Assembly: GCA_965215895.1 (NCBI GenBank)
Contig: CBDCEY010000007.1
Location: 496,001 to 560,000 of the forward strand
Reading direction: 5' to 3'
DNA: 64,000 nt
Origin: JAJEEA01 sp965215895
GTDB lineage: Bacteria > Acidobacteriota > Vicinamibacteria > Vicinamibacterales > UBA8438
Below, in pieces: positions 45,997 to 54,136 of this stretch (the stretch's first letter is position 1; each line of letters begins with the position of its first letter). The position numbers and the translations under genes are program-made. The notes beneath the pieces are model-generated. The model was not told the origin of the DNA, ran no database searches, and saw nothing but the letters and a program-made list of their open reading frames with translations.

Positions 45997-46825
45997 AAAA
46001 GGACTCCCCAGCGCAGTCAAGATGCGCCACGATCAGCACTACGTGGAAGCGCTGGCCGCTTCCGCGGGCGCTCCCCTCGGACGCATGGTGCCCATCGATC
46101 AGGTCGACCCCAATCCGGACCAGCCCCGGCAGGTCATGGGGGATCTGTCGGAGCTGATGGCCTCCATCTCCGAGAAGGGCATCCTCGAGCCCCTCATCGT
46201 CAGACAACGCCGGGGGCGGTTCCAGATCGTGGCCGGCGAGCGGCGCTATCAGGCGGCGGTTCAGCTCGCTCTTGCCGAGGTCCCGGCCGTCATCCGGGAG
46301 GTCGGCGACGAGGAGATGATCGAGATAGCGCTCATCGAGAACCTGCAGCGGAAGGACATCAGCCCCTTCGAGGAAGCGGAGGCGCTGCACACCCTCGTCC
46401 AGGAGCAGGGGCTGAAGCACGACGACGTGGCCAGACGAATCGGCAAGTCCCGCAGCTCCGTCACCGAGTCTCTCGCGCTTCATGCCATGCCGGAAGAGGT
46501 CCGCGAGCTCTGTCGGCTGGCCGACATCACCTCCAAGTCTCTGTTGTTGCAGGTAGTTAGACAGGGCGACGCCCAGAAAATGGTCGCTTTCGTCGAACAA
46601 CTGACCCGGGGGGCCGGGCCGGCGACCCGCGAGCAGGCCAGAGCGGTCGCCGCAAGACAGAGCGAGCAACGGAAACCGGGGCGTCCCAAGGCCTTCGTAT
46701 TCAAGTACGTCCCGCCCGCCAAGAGCTTCAATCTCAACCTCAAGTTCCGGAAGTCCCAGGTCGAGCGGGAGGAGATCATCTCCGCCCTCACCGAGATCAT
46801 CGAAGAGCTGAAGCAGACGGACTGA
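45989..46825 (+). CDS. parB: Chromosome-partitioning protein ParB
   Basis: 278 residues: VPIDQVDPNPDQPRQVMGDL, then IVAGERRYQAAVQLALAEVP (CTPase/ParB box region) and a central HTH (KHDDVARRIGKSRSSVTESLAL). The C-terminal dimerisation segment ends IIEELKQTD. It is translationally coupled to parA. Confidence 0.95.
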   Translation: MPRKGLPSAVKMRHDQHYVEALAASAGAPLGRMVPIDQVDPNPDQPRQVMGDLSELMASISEKGILEPLIVRQRRGRFQIVAGERRYQAAVQLALAEVPAVIREVGDEEMIEIALIENLQRKDISPFEEAEALHTLVQEQGLKHDDVARRIGKSRSSVTESLALHAMPEEVRELCRLADITSKSLLLQVVRQGDAQKMVAFVEQLTRGAGPATREQARAVAARQSEQRKPGRPKAFVFKYVPPAKSFNLNLKFRKSQVEREEIISALTEIIEELKQTD

Positions 46826-47212
46826 AGCTGCAGTCCGCGTGCGCCAGTATCGCCGCGGTCCGGTAGCCGCTACCTTCGCCGGCGGCTCGACAGCCTGGTT
46901 CGCTTGCCCTCGCCGACCCCCCGGGGTCGCTCAGCCGTCGCCAAGGCAATCAGGTTCCTGACCCGTCTTCTTCGAGGCGTGGCGCCGCCCTCCGCACCGG
47001 TGGGCCATCGATGCCTTGTCGCGTGCTCCGCCTGCTGGCGGCCCTTCCCCTTCGCGGGGGTCTTCGCGCGGGCGTGAGGGTCCTGAACCTGGCTCCACAT
47101 CCTGGGATTCCTTTCAGGACTTGCGGGCATCCCTGCAGCGGCTGGCCGAAGGTGCCGATAACGGTAGCTGAGCGGCACCGCTGCGTCCGACCGGTGTGGT
47201 TCCGAGACTGTC
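46826..47212. other. 387-bp gap, nothing recognised
   Basis: No gene or named RNA is recognised. It is G/C-rich with a GGTGCC (47151-47156)/GGCACC (47174-47179) stem candidate just before the adhesin ATG and a GACCCCCCGGGGTC palindrome further upstream. A minus-strand frame through it (46870-47304) has basic, low-complexity composition and looks like a shadow. Confidence 0.4.
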
Positions 47213-47368
47213 ATGTTTCCGGTACGCAACCTGCGCGGCCTTCTCGCCACACCCGTCGTCCGGCTCCGGCCGGCGTTCACGGCGCTCGTCCTCGCCACGG
47301 TCACGCTGGCCGCGGCGAGCGCCGCGGCACAGTCGTCGGTGACGGTATCGTTCGAGCACGCCGAGTAA
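47213..47368 (+). CDS. Adhesin fragment 1: signal peptide ending at a premature TAA
   Basis: 51 residues from the ATG: a basic N-terminus, hydrophobic core (ALVLATVTLAAASAAA) and a likely cleavage site before QSS, followed by VTVSFEHAE and TAA. The next in-frame residues are SVPEGYFPGG, so the stop replaces an expected aromatic codon (AEYSVPEG is the usual Calx-beta-like wording). Confidence 0.6.
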   Translation: MFPVRNLRGLLATPVVRLRPAFTALVLATVTLAAASAAAQSSVTVSFEHAE

Positions 47369-48229
47369 AGCGTTCCGGAGGGGTACTTCCCGGGCGGCTC
47401 GATCTCCTACTCGCAGGTCAACATATTCCTGAGCGCCGCCCGGAACACCTTCCCGGACGGCACGTTCGACCTCGACCCCGCCGGGCGTCTGGTCATCCCG
47501 CTGACCCGGGAGATGATCGGGGGCGCCACCCACGGCGTCGACTTCTACGGCGCCTCCGCCACGGTGCGGTTCGAGCCGGACGGGACGACGGCGTTCCTCC
47601 GCATCTTCCCCCAGGCCGACGACGACGAGGAGGAAGGGGAGGGCGTGAAGATCGGCTTCGACACGGCGCCCAAGGGAGTGAGTATCGGCACGCCGTCGAC
47701 CGCCACCGTCATGTTCGAGGAGCCGGGCATGCCGGTGGTCAACATGAGCCCGTCGCCGGGGACGATCGCCGAGAACGGCGGTGTCAGCACGGTGTCGGCA
47801 TGGCTCGGCTACCCGACAGACTACGACGTGACGGTGACGGTGCGGGTGGAGACGGGCGACCGTTCGTCGACCGACGATTTCACGCTGAGCGAGAACCGCA
47901 CGCTGGCGATTGCGGCCGGCTCGAAGTGGAGCACCGGGACGGTGACGGTAACGGCGGTGGACAACCTCGTGGACGAACCGGACAAGCCGGTGTGGGTGAA
48001 GGACTTGGTGACGGGTCTGCCCGGCGTGACGGAGGCAAGCGCCCGGACGCTGTACATAGAGGACGATGATGAATTGTCGGTGACGCTGAAGCTGTCGCCG
48101 ACTTCCATTTCGGAGAACGGCGGCGTCAGCACGGTCACGGCCACCCTGACCGGTGCCGCCGACGACGACGTGACGGTGACCGTGTCGGCGGCACCGGTCG
48201 CCCCGCGGTTGCGAACGACTTCACGCTGA
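47369..48229 (+). CDS. Adhesin fragment 2: first Calx-beta-like modules
   Basis: Open in the same frame as the signal peptide; an ATG restart is available at 47513. It carries an N-terminal domain (VIPLTREMIGGATHGVDFYG) and one and a half Calx-beta-like modules. The frame is lost near 48205, where GCCCCGCGG should read with one more G to continue VAPAVANDFTL. Confidence 0.6.
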   Translation, partial: SVPEGYFPGGSISYSQVNIFLSAARNTFPDGTFDLDPAGRLVIPLTREMIGGATHGVDFYGASATVRFEPDGTTAFLRIFPQADDDEEEGEGVKIGFDTAPKGVSIGTPSTATVMFEEPGMPVVNMSPSPGTIAENGGVSTVSAWLGYPTDYDVTVTVRVETGDRSSTDDFTLSENRTLAIAAGSKWSTGTVTVTAVDNLVDEPDKPVWVKDLVTGLPGVTEASARTLYIEDDDELSVTLKLSPTSISENGGVSTVTATLTGAADDDVTVTVSAAPVAPRLRTTSR

Positions 48230-48240
48230 ACGGTACGACG

Positions 48241-49539
48241 TTGACGATCACCGCGGGCGAGTTGTCGAGCACGGGGACGGTGACGATTACCGCGGAGGAC
48301 AACGACCGCTACGCGGCCGCGAAGTCCGTCACGGTGACCGGCACGGTGACGGGGTCCACGGAAGTGGGGGCGCCCGCTCCCCAGACCCTGACCATCACGA
48401 ACGACGACGCCGCGCCGACGGTAAGCCTGGAGTTGAGCTCTTCGTCGATCTCCGAGGACGGCGGCGAAGCCACGGTGACCGCGACCCTGAGCGAGGCGGC
48501 CGGCGAGCCGGTGACGGAGACGGTCTTCGCGGAGGCGGTCTCCCCGGCGGAGGCCGGCGACTTCGAGCTGAGCGCGAACACGGCGCTGACGATTCAGGCC
48601 GGACAGACGTCGAGCACCGAGCGGGTCTCGGTCGCGGCGGTGAACGACGAGACCCACGCTCCGGACCGGACGGTGACGGTCACGGGAACGGTGACCGCCG
48701 GGCCGGAAGGGCTGGCCGCGCCGGCGGCGCAGACCCTGCAGATCACCGAGGACGAAGACACGCCGACGGTGACGTTGAAGTTGGATCCCGCGTCGATCTC
48801 GGAGAACGGCGGCGAGACCACGGTGACCGCGTCGCTGAGCGGGCCGTCCAGCGAGAATCTGACGGTGACGGTGACGGCAAGGCCGGAATCTCCGGCGGTG
48901 GACGGCGACCTTGAGCTGACCGGGACCACGCTGACGATCGAGGCGGGCGCTACGGAGAGCACGGGTGAGGTGACGGTCACGGCGAAGGACAACGACCTGG
49001 ACGCCCCCGAGAAGAGGGTCACTATCGGCGGGACCGTCACCGGCGGCAACGGCGCGGCCGCGCCGGCGCCCCTGACGCTGACGATCACCGACGACGAAGA
49101 CACGCCGACGCTGACCTTGGTGCTCGACCCGGCGTCGATCTCGGAGAACGGCGGCGTGAGCCCGGTGACGGCGTCGCTGGACGGGCTGTCGAGCGCCGAC
49201 GTGACCGTGACGGTATCCGCGACCGCGGTGGAGCCGGCGGTTGCGAGCGACTTCCTGCTGAGCGTGACTCCGGAGCTGACGATCCGGGCGGGGCAGCTGG
49301 AAAGCACGGGGACGGTGACGATCTCGGCGGTGAACAACGACGTCGACGCGCCGGACAAGACGGTCGAGGTGACGGCGTCGGCTGCAGGCGGCAACGGCGT
49401 GGCGGCGCCGGCGGCGGCGCAAGAGCTGAGGATCACCGACGACGACGGGACGCCGACGGTGGCGCTGAAGCTCGATCCGACGTCGATCGGCGCTCCTGGA
49501 CCTGAGCCCGAGCACGATCGAGGAGGGCGGGCGCAGTGA
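48241..49539 (+). CDS. Adhesin fragment 3: Calx-beta-like modules
   Basis: Four modules with starts near 48418, 48763, 49108 and 49453, each about 345 bp (PTVTLKLDPASISENGGETT; PTLTLVLDPASISENGGVSP). The real coding part runs from about 48206 to 49490; after PTVALKLDPTSI the frame leaves the repeat pattern. Confidence 0.6.
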   Translation: MTITAGELSSTGTVTITAEDNDRYAAAKSVTVTGTVTGSTEVGAPAPQTLTITNDDAAPTVSLELSSSSISEDGGEATVTATLSEAAGEPVTETVFAEAVSPAEAGDFELSANTALTIQAGQTSSTERVSVAAVNDETHAPDRTVTVTGTVTAGPEGLAAPAAQTLQITEDEDTPTVTLKLDPASISENGGETTVTASLSGPSSENLTVTVTARPESPAVDGDLELTGTTLTIEAGATESTGEVTVTAKDNDLDAPEKRVTIGGTVTGGNGAAAPAPLTLTITDDEDTPTLTLVLDPASISENGGVSPVTASLDGLSSADVTVTVSATAVEPAVASDFLLSVTPELTIRAGQLESTGTVTISAVNNDVDAPDKTVEVTASAAGGNGVAAPAAAQELRITDDDGTPTVALKLDPTSIGAPGPEPEHDRGGRAQ

Positions 49540-49552
49540 GGTCAGGGCGACG

Positions 49553-50260
49553 TTGACCGTGCCGTCGAGCGAGGTCGTCAAAGTGAACGTCGACGCGTCG
49601 TCGGCTTCTCCATCCTCCGAGCGATTCTCGCAGTACGGGCGGGCCGGCGCCGCGCTTCCGAGCCTGTCGCGGGCCGCTTCCGTCCCCGGGGACGGCTTCG
49701 TTCTCAGTGAGAATCACGAGCTGACGTTTCCGGTGGGTGAGACCGCGAGCGAGGGAACGGTATCGATTACCGCGCTCGACGACACCCTGGACGGGCCCAA
49801 CAAGACCGTGGAGGTGACGGGCACGGTGACGGACGGCAACGGAGTGCTGCCGCCGATGCCGAAGATGCTGAAGATCATGGACGACGACGGCGCCCCGGCG
49901 GTGACGCTGGTGCTGACGCCGGCGCGGATCGGCGAGGACGGCGGCGTGAGCACGGTGACGGCCACCGTGAGCCCGCCGGCGAGCGAGCCGGTGACCGTGA
50001 GGATCTCGGCGTCGGCGGCTTCTCCCGCCGTCGCGAGCGATTTCGCGCTGAGCACGAACCGGGATCTGGCGATTGCCGCCGGCGACACGCAGAGCACCGG
50101 AACGGTGACGATCACCGCGGTGGACGACACCGTGGACAACCCCGACAAGCAGGTGACGGTGAGCGGTACGGTGAGCGGGCCTTCAGGGCTCGTCCCGCCG
50201 TTTGCCCAGACGCTGACGATCACCGATGACGACGACGACGACGAGGGGACCGGCCGGTGA
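49553..50260 (+). CDS. Adhesin fragment 4: Calx-beta-like modules
   Basis: In its frame the sequence is already repeat-like from about 49493 (ALLDLSPSTIEEGGRSEVRA), so two modules appear joined out of frame. It ends DDDDDDEGTGR where a G run is one base short; the terminal TGA overlaps a GTG of the next frame (GTGA). Confidence 0.6.
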   Translation: MTVPSSEVVKVNVDASSASPSSERFSQYGRAGAALPSLSRAASVPGDGFVLSENHELTFPVGETASEGTVSITALDDTLDGPNKTVEVTGTVTDGNGVLPPMPKMLKIMDDDGAPAVTLVLTPARIGEDGGVSTVTATVSPPASEPVTVRISASAASPAVASDFALSTNRDLAIAAGDTQSTGTVTITAVDDTVDNPDKQVTVSGTVSGPSGLVPPFAQTLTITDDDDDDEGTGR

Positions 50261-53200
50261 GTGCGACGGTGACGCTGGTGCTGGCACCGGAGGAGGTCTC
50301 GGAGAACGGGGGCGAGAGCCGGGTGACCGCGCAGTTGAGCGGGGGCCACGAGCGAGGACGTGACGTTGACCGTCTCGGCGTCGGCGGTATCGCCGGCGGA
50401 CTCGCGCGACTTTGCGCTGAGCGTGAACCGGAAGCTGACGATCGCGACGGGGGAGACCGAGAGCACGGGGACGGTGGTGGTGACGGCGGTGGACAACGCC
50501 GTCGACGATCCGGACCGGCAGGTGACGGTCAACGCGACGATAGTGGGGCCCGCGGGGCTGGAGGCGCCGGCGGCGCGGACGCTGACGATCACCGACGACG
50601 AAGGGGCGCCGACGGTGACGCCGACGGTGACGCTGGTGCTGGCACCGGAGGAGGTCTCGGAGAACGGGGGCGAGAGCCGGGTGACCGCGCAGTTGAGCGG
50701 GGCCACGAGCGAGGACGTGACGTTGACCGTCTCGGCGTCGGCGGTATCGCCGGCGGACTCGCGCGACTTTGCGCTGAGCGTGAACCGGGAGCTGACGATC
50801 GCGGCGGGGGAGACCGAGAGCACGGGGACGGTGGTGGTGACGGCGGTGGACAACGCCGTCGACGATCCGGACCGGCAGGTGACGGTCAACGCGACGATAG
50901 TGGGGCCCGCGGGGCTGGAGGCGCCGGATCCGCGGACGCTGACGATCGACGACGACGACGAGAGGAACAGGCCGCCCGCATTTTCCCAGGAGAGCTACGA
51001 GTTCGGTCTGGAGGAAGAGCGCGACGGGCGGACGACAGAGGTATCCCTGGGCAGCGGCGGACTCACCGCGACGGCGCTGGTGGCGGTGGAAGTGCTGCCG
51101 GTCAACGAGCCGCCAGAGGCGGAGGACGACGCGGCGGAGACGCAGGAGGACGAGCCGGTCGTGGTCGACGTGCTGGCGAACGACCGGGACCCGGATGGGG
51201 ACCGGCTGCGGGTCGTCGACGTGACACCCCGGCGCACGGGTCAGCGACGGTGGCGCCGGGCGGCGTGCGATACGCCCCGGCACGGGACTATCACGGTGCG
51301 GATACGTTCCGCTACACGGTGGCCGACCCCGAGGGACTGACGGCGACGGCGACGGCGACGCTGACGGTGCGGCCGGTGAACGACGCGCCGGAGGCGGTGG
51401 GAGCCATCCCCGAGCAGACGCTGGAAGAGGGCGGAGCCCCGGTGACGCTGGATCTCACGCCGTACTTCGCCGATGTCGACGGCGACGTGCTGACCTACGC
51501 GGCGGAGTCGTCCGACCCGGCGGCGGCAACCGTCACGGTGGCGGGGACGACGCTGACCCTCACGGCGGTCGTTGCCGGCGCCGCGAGGGTCACGGTGACC
51601 GCCAGCGACCCCGCGGGGCTGACCGCGACGCAGGTATCCGGCGTGGCGGTGGGCGACCGGCTGGTGCGGGCGGTGCTGACCGACACGTTGGCGGCCCTGG
51701 GCCGCGGCCACCTGTCCAGCGTGCGGCAGACGGTCGGGCGACGGCTGGACATCGTCGGCGGGGAGACTCGGCGGGTGATGGTGGCGGGACAGCATTTCGA
51801 CCCGACGGCGTGGCATCGTCTGGGCCCCAGCGGTCTGATGCAGACCCACGCCCTGTTGACCCGGGCCGCGTCGCTCCGCCAGCGCATCGCGTCGATGAAC
51901 CTGGTGGGAACTCCGGCCGACCCGCACCTCCAGCCGCTGGACACGACCGGTGCATTCAGCGGCTTCGGGCTCGGTCTCGACCAGGCGCTGCAGGGCACCG
52001 ACGTGCTGCTGAGCTTCGGGGGGCAGCCGGAGGAGGAGGCGGTTGGCCGGCAGCGCCGCTGGACGATATGGGGTCAGGGTGACCTCCAGGCGTTCCGCGG
52101 AACGCCCGACACTGTCCGCGACTACGAAGGCGACCTCCGCACGGCATACGTGGGGGTCGACGCCCTGGCGGGCCGGCGCTGGCTGTTCGGCGCGGCCGTC
52201 GGACGCAGTGGCGGGCGCGGGACGTGGCAGGCGGGAACGACTCCGGGGCGGTTGAACACGACTCTGACGACCGTGTATCCGTATCTGCGTTGGGGAAGCG
52301 GAGACACGACGGTGTGGGCGGTGGCCGGCACCGGCCGGGGAACCGCGAACCTCACGCGGGCCGCGATAGATCGCGACGATGCGAGCCCGCTCCGCCTGAC
52401 CCTGGGCCTGCTCGAAGGCCGGAGGCGGCTCGCGACGGTGGGAGGCGGACTGCGGATCGGCCTGCGCGGCGAGGCGTCCGCCGCGCAGCTCGCGACCGGG
52501 GAGGGAGACGACACCATCGACGCGCTCCGGGCGGGGGTGCGGCGCCTGCGGGGCGGTATCGAGTTTACCCAAGAGTTGAACGGGCCGCGGGGGATGAAGC
52601 TGACGCCGTTCGGCGCCCGCCTGGGTGCGCTGGACCAGATCCCCGGTCTGTTCGGCGGACCGGTGCAACTCGAGTTCACCGGCGAACGGTACGACCGGCC
52701 CGGGAACCCTTCGGACCATCGCTTCAGCATGGTCGGCGTCGTCAACTTCGACGCCCCGCGCGCGAAGCGGTCGGCGGTGCCGCGCGCGACAACCGAATCC
52801 AGGACGGCGTGGCCCCTCAGGGCCGCGGACGCAGCGTCCCTGCCGAGGCCGGTGTCGGCCCCCGCGCCCCGCCTGCTCGTGGACGATCCGGGTGCGGGGG
52901 AGCCGGCGGCGCCGGCCCCGGTCGATGACTTCCTGCAGGAACCGGTCGCGCTGCCCGCACCCCCGGCAGACGTGGTGCGACGGGAGCCCGAACCGGCGAC
53001 CCTCGAGGAGGCTGCGCCACGTCGCGCCGCGGCTGCGTCGAACCGCACCAGACCGGCAGCTCGGACCGACTATCAGCCGAGCTGGCCTCCGGCGTTCGCC
53101 GGGCCCCCGGCCCCGGTCGCCGAACGGGCTCCGTCGGTCGAGACCGACTCCGGACTGACCGACGCCGTGGCGACCGATGCCGGCCCCGAGGGAGATCCGC

Positions 53201-53346
53201 TGGCGGGCCGGGTAGCGCCGAGCACTCTGGGCTATGTCACGATAATCGTCGGCATTCTCCTCTGGGCCATTTGGCGTTTCCTGTTACTGACCCGCCGCCG
53301 CGAACGCAAGGACACCCGCGGCTCGGAACCCGGCGGCGAAGAATAG
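50257..53346 (+). CDS. Adhesin fragment 6: C-terminal barrel and membrane anchor
   Basis: The genuine parts are 50257-50345 (start of a module) and about 51230-53346; between them the frame is a shadow of fragment 5. The latter has SATVAPGGVRYAPARDYHGA, the Ig-like VRPVNDAPEAVGAIPEQTL, the barrel (RTAYVGVDALAGRRWLFGAA ... FSMVGVVNF), a Pro/Ala tail of about 150 residues and the terminal helix near 53215-53290. Confidence 0.65.
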   Translation: MSATVTLVLAPEEVSENGGESRVTAQLSGGHERGRDVDRLGVGGIAGGLARLCAEREPEADDRDGGDREHGDGGGDGGGQRRRRSGPAGDGQRDDSGARGAGGAGGADADDHRRRRGADGDADGDAGAGTGGGLGERGREPGDRAVERGHERGRDVDRLGVGGIAGGLARLCAEREPGADDRGGGDREHGDGGGDGGGQRRRRSGPAGDGQRDDSGARGAGGAGSADADDRRRRREEQAARIFPGELRVRSGGRARRADDRGIPGQRRTHRDGAGGGGSAAGQRAARGGGRRGGDAGGRAGRGRRAGERPGPGWGPAAGRRRDTPAHGSATVAPGGVRYAPARDYHGADTFRYTVADPEGLTATATATLTVRPVNDAPEAVGAIPEQTLEEGGAPVTLDLTPYFADVDGDVLTYAAESSDPAAATVTVAGTTLTLTAVVAGAARVTVTASDPAGLTATQVSGVAVGDRLVRAVLTDTLAALGRGHLSSVRQTVGRRLDIVGGETRRVMVAGQHFDPTAWHRLGPSGLMQTHALLTRAASLRQRIASMNLVGTPADPHLQPLDTTGAFSGFGLGLDQALQGTDVLLSFGGQPEEEAVGRQRRWTIWGQGDLQAFRGTPDTVRDYEGDLRTAYVGVDALAGRRWLFGAAVGRSGGRGTWQAGTTPGRLNTTLTTVYPYLRWGSGDTTVWAVAGTGRGTANLTRAAIDRDDASPLRLTLGLLEGRRRLATVGGGLRIGLRGEASAAQLATGEGDDTIDALRAGVRRLRGGIEFTQELNGPRGMKLTPFGARLGALDQIPGLFGGPVQLEFTGERYDRPGNPSDHRFSMVGVVNFDAPRAKRSAVPRATTESRTAWPLRAADAASLPRPVSAPAPRLLVDDPGAGEPAAPAPVDDFLQEPVALPAPPADVVRREPEPATLEEAAPRRAAAASNRTRPAARTDYQPSWPPAFAGPPAPVAERAPSVETDSGLTDAVATDAGPEGDPLAGRVAPSTLGYVTIIVGILLWAIWRFLLLTRRRERKDTRGSEPGGEE
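50265..50940 (+). repeat. 358-bp direct tandem duplication inside the adhesin
   Basis: The unit beginning GACGGTGACGCTGGTGCTGG at 50265 starts again at 50623 and stays nearly identical for about 310 bp. Differences include GGGGG versus GGGG at 50341/50699 and a few substitutions (AAG/GAG, ACG/GCG). A 12-bp tandem (GACGGTGACGCC/T) marks the junction. Confidence 0.85.
50360..51340 (+). CDS. Adhesin fragment 5: duplicated modules and cadherin-like start
   Basis: The genuine part runs about 50345-51230: two nearly identical modules (DVTLTVSASAVSPADSRDFA twice), then PPAFSQESYEFGLEEERDGR (cadherin-like) and EPVVVDVLANDRDPDGDRL (tandem-95-like). The frame is left at a CCCC run near 51229. Confidence 0.6.
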   Translation: MTLTVSASAVSPADSRDFALSVNRKLTIATGETESTGTVVVTAVDNAVDDPDRQVTVNATIVGPAGLEAPAARTLTITDDEGAPTVTPTVTLVLAPEEVSENGGESRVTAQLSGATSEDVTLTVSASAVSPADSRDFALSVNRELTIAAGETESTGTVVVTAVDNAVDDPDRQVTVNATIVGPAGLEAPDPRTLTIDDDDERNRPPAFSQESYEFGLEEERDGRTTEVSLGSGGLTATALVAVEVLPVNEPPEAEDDAAETQEDEPVVVDVLANDRDPDGDRLRVVDVTPRRTGQRRWRRAACDTPRHGTITVRIRSATRWPTPRD

Positions 53347-53381
53347 GGTGACCGCGGAGCCAAGAGCAGCTCCGCGGAACC

Positions 53382-53452
53382 AACGCAGCCAGGCGGGATG
53401 CATCGCCGGTCGAATGCAGCGGGGCCTGTTGCCACGGGCTCCTTGGACCAAC
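53382..53452 (+). repeat. Dispersed repeat, family B copy
   Basis: ACGCAGCCAGGCGGGATGCA then TCGCCGGTCGAATGCAGCGG and GGCCTGTTGCCACGGGCTCC. It is the fullest family B copy, located after the adhesin stop. The rest of the 613-bp gap to 53959 holds only the end-like repeats at 53580-53758 and no convincing gene. Confidence 0.75.
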
Positions 53453-53579
53453 CGCGGTCCCCGCTGGCCGTCACCGGCGCGGCACCGGACCCCAACGCCC
53501 GGCGCGCGTCACCAGGCAACCTCACAACCCCCACCAGGGCCGACGCAACCTCCTACGCGACCGGGAGCTCCGTCAGCGG

Positions 53580-53758
53580 TGTTCAGCGTCAACTACTTTT
53601 GCCGCTTGGCGTCGACTATTTTTGCCGGTTCCGGTCGTCGTGAATCGAGATCAACAACGATGACGCCTGTGGGCCGTGTGGGCGTCGCTTTGCGACGTCC
53701 AAAGCGGGTAGCTCGGGACGTCGAACTCAAGCATGTTCGGCGTGAACTACTTTTGCCG
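53580..53758 (+). repeat. IS-end-like short repeats
   Basis: TGTTCAGCGTCAACTACTTT TGCCG at 53580-53604 recurs as TGTTCGGCGTGAACTACTTT TGCCG at 53734-53758; a shorter GTCGACTATTTTTGCCG lies at 53611-53627. Direct, closely spaced copies like these are typical of IS21-family termini, so this may be the end of a lost element. That is inference. Confidence 0.45.
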
Positions 53759-53954
53759 TTGGACGATCAGTAGCCGGACGAGTCCGCCCGGCGGTTCATC
53801 CCGGACCGGAGCACGCCGCGGCACGCGGCGTGCTCCGGCCCCGAAGGTCGGCGTCGCCGTTGGTCTGCCTCGAGCAGCACGGTCGCCCCCCGCCCCTGGT
53901 GGGCCGCCAGCGCCTTCACCAAGTCCCCGCGCACGCGTAGTGCTTCCGACACGA

Positions 53955-53959
53955 TGCGC
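53955..53959. repeat. Target-site duplication, left (TGCGC)
   Basis: TGCGC directly before the TG of the IS21-like left end; the same five bases directly follow the CA of the right end at 63124-63128. IS21-family elements duplicate 4-8 bp. Confidence 0.7.
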
Positions 53960-54016
53960 TGTCAATGGCAACCGAAAACTGCACACTTCGGGCAACTGAA
54001 AACTGCACACTTCGGG
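53960..54016 (+). repeat. Left terminal repeats of the IS21-like element
   Basis: Two direct copies of GCAACxGAAAACTGCACACTTCGG, at about 53967 and 53992, following TGTCAATG. Multiple short repeats at each end are characteristic of IS21-family termini. The inverse-orientation partner is at 63067-63123. Confidence 0.75.
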
Positions 54017-54136
54017 AGAAGGGTACCGACCAGATCCGTGCGGAAATACACGGTAAACGGCCGAGCGTGAGCTACCGAGCCGGGTCGAGCCGAGCGCATG
54101 TGAGCGCCTCGATGCGTTACGCTCTCGGCAGCATGC

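Larger units (their letters stand above)
47213..53346 (+). pseudogene. Giant Calx-beta/autotransporter-like surface protein, frame-broken
   Basis: Concatenating the frames gives one protein of about 2000 residues. Order: signal peptide (47213-47365); about ten repeats of a roughly 115-residue module with the pattern SENGG..TVTATL....VTVTVSA....FxLS......TLTIxAGxxxSTGTVTITAxDN, like Calx-beta domains (47730-50940); cadherin- and tandem-95-like modules (50960-51650); an autotransporter-like beta-barrel (about 51960-52760) ending VNF; then a proline/alanine-rich tail and membrane helix TLGYVTIIVGILLWAIW with basic anchor. Breaks: in-frame TAA at 47366; one base missing near 48205; an out-of-frame module junction near 49490; one base short at a G run near 50245; one G extra near 50345; one base short at a C run near 51229. 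All flanking genes are intact. It could be a decayed adhesin, phase-variable, or an assembly artefact. Confidence 0.75.

Noticed and set aside
45100..47200. Search for parS sites near parAB
   Set aside because: No TGTTTCACGTGAAACA-like palindrome was seen in the window.
47140..47212. Hairpin before the adhesin considered as a c-di-GMP riboswitch
   Set aside because: Only a simple stem is visible; the conserved GEMM core residues are not found.
46870..47304. Minus-strand 144-codon frame in the parB-adhesin gap
   Set aside because: Basic low-complexity product, overlaps the adhesin signal peptide, no ribosome site or family.
53767..53952. Minus-strand 61-codon frame (MSEALRVRGDLVKALAAHQG...)
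   Set aside because: The first half looks protein-like but no ribosome site, family or intact length supports a gene; it may be a remnant.
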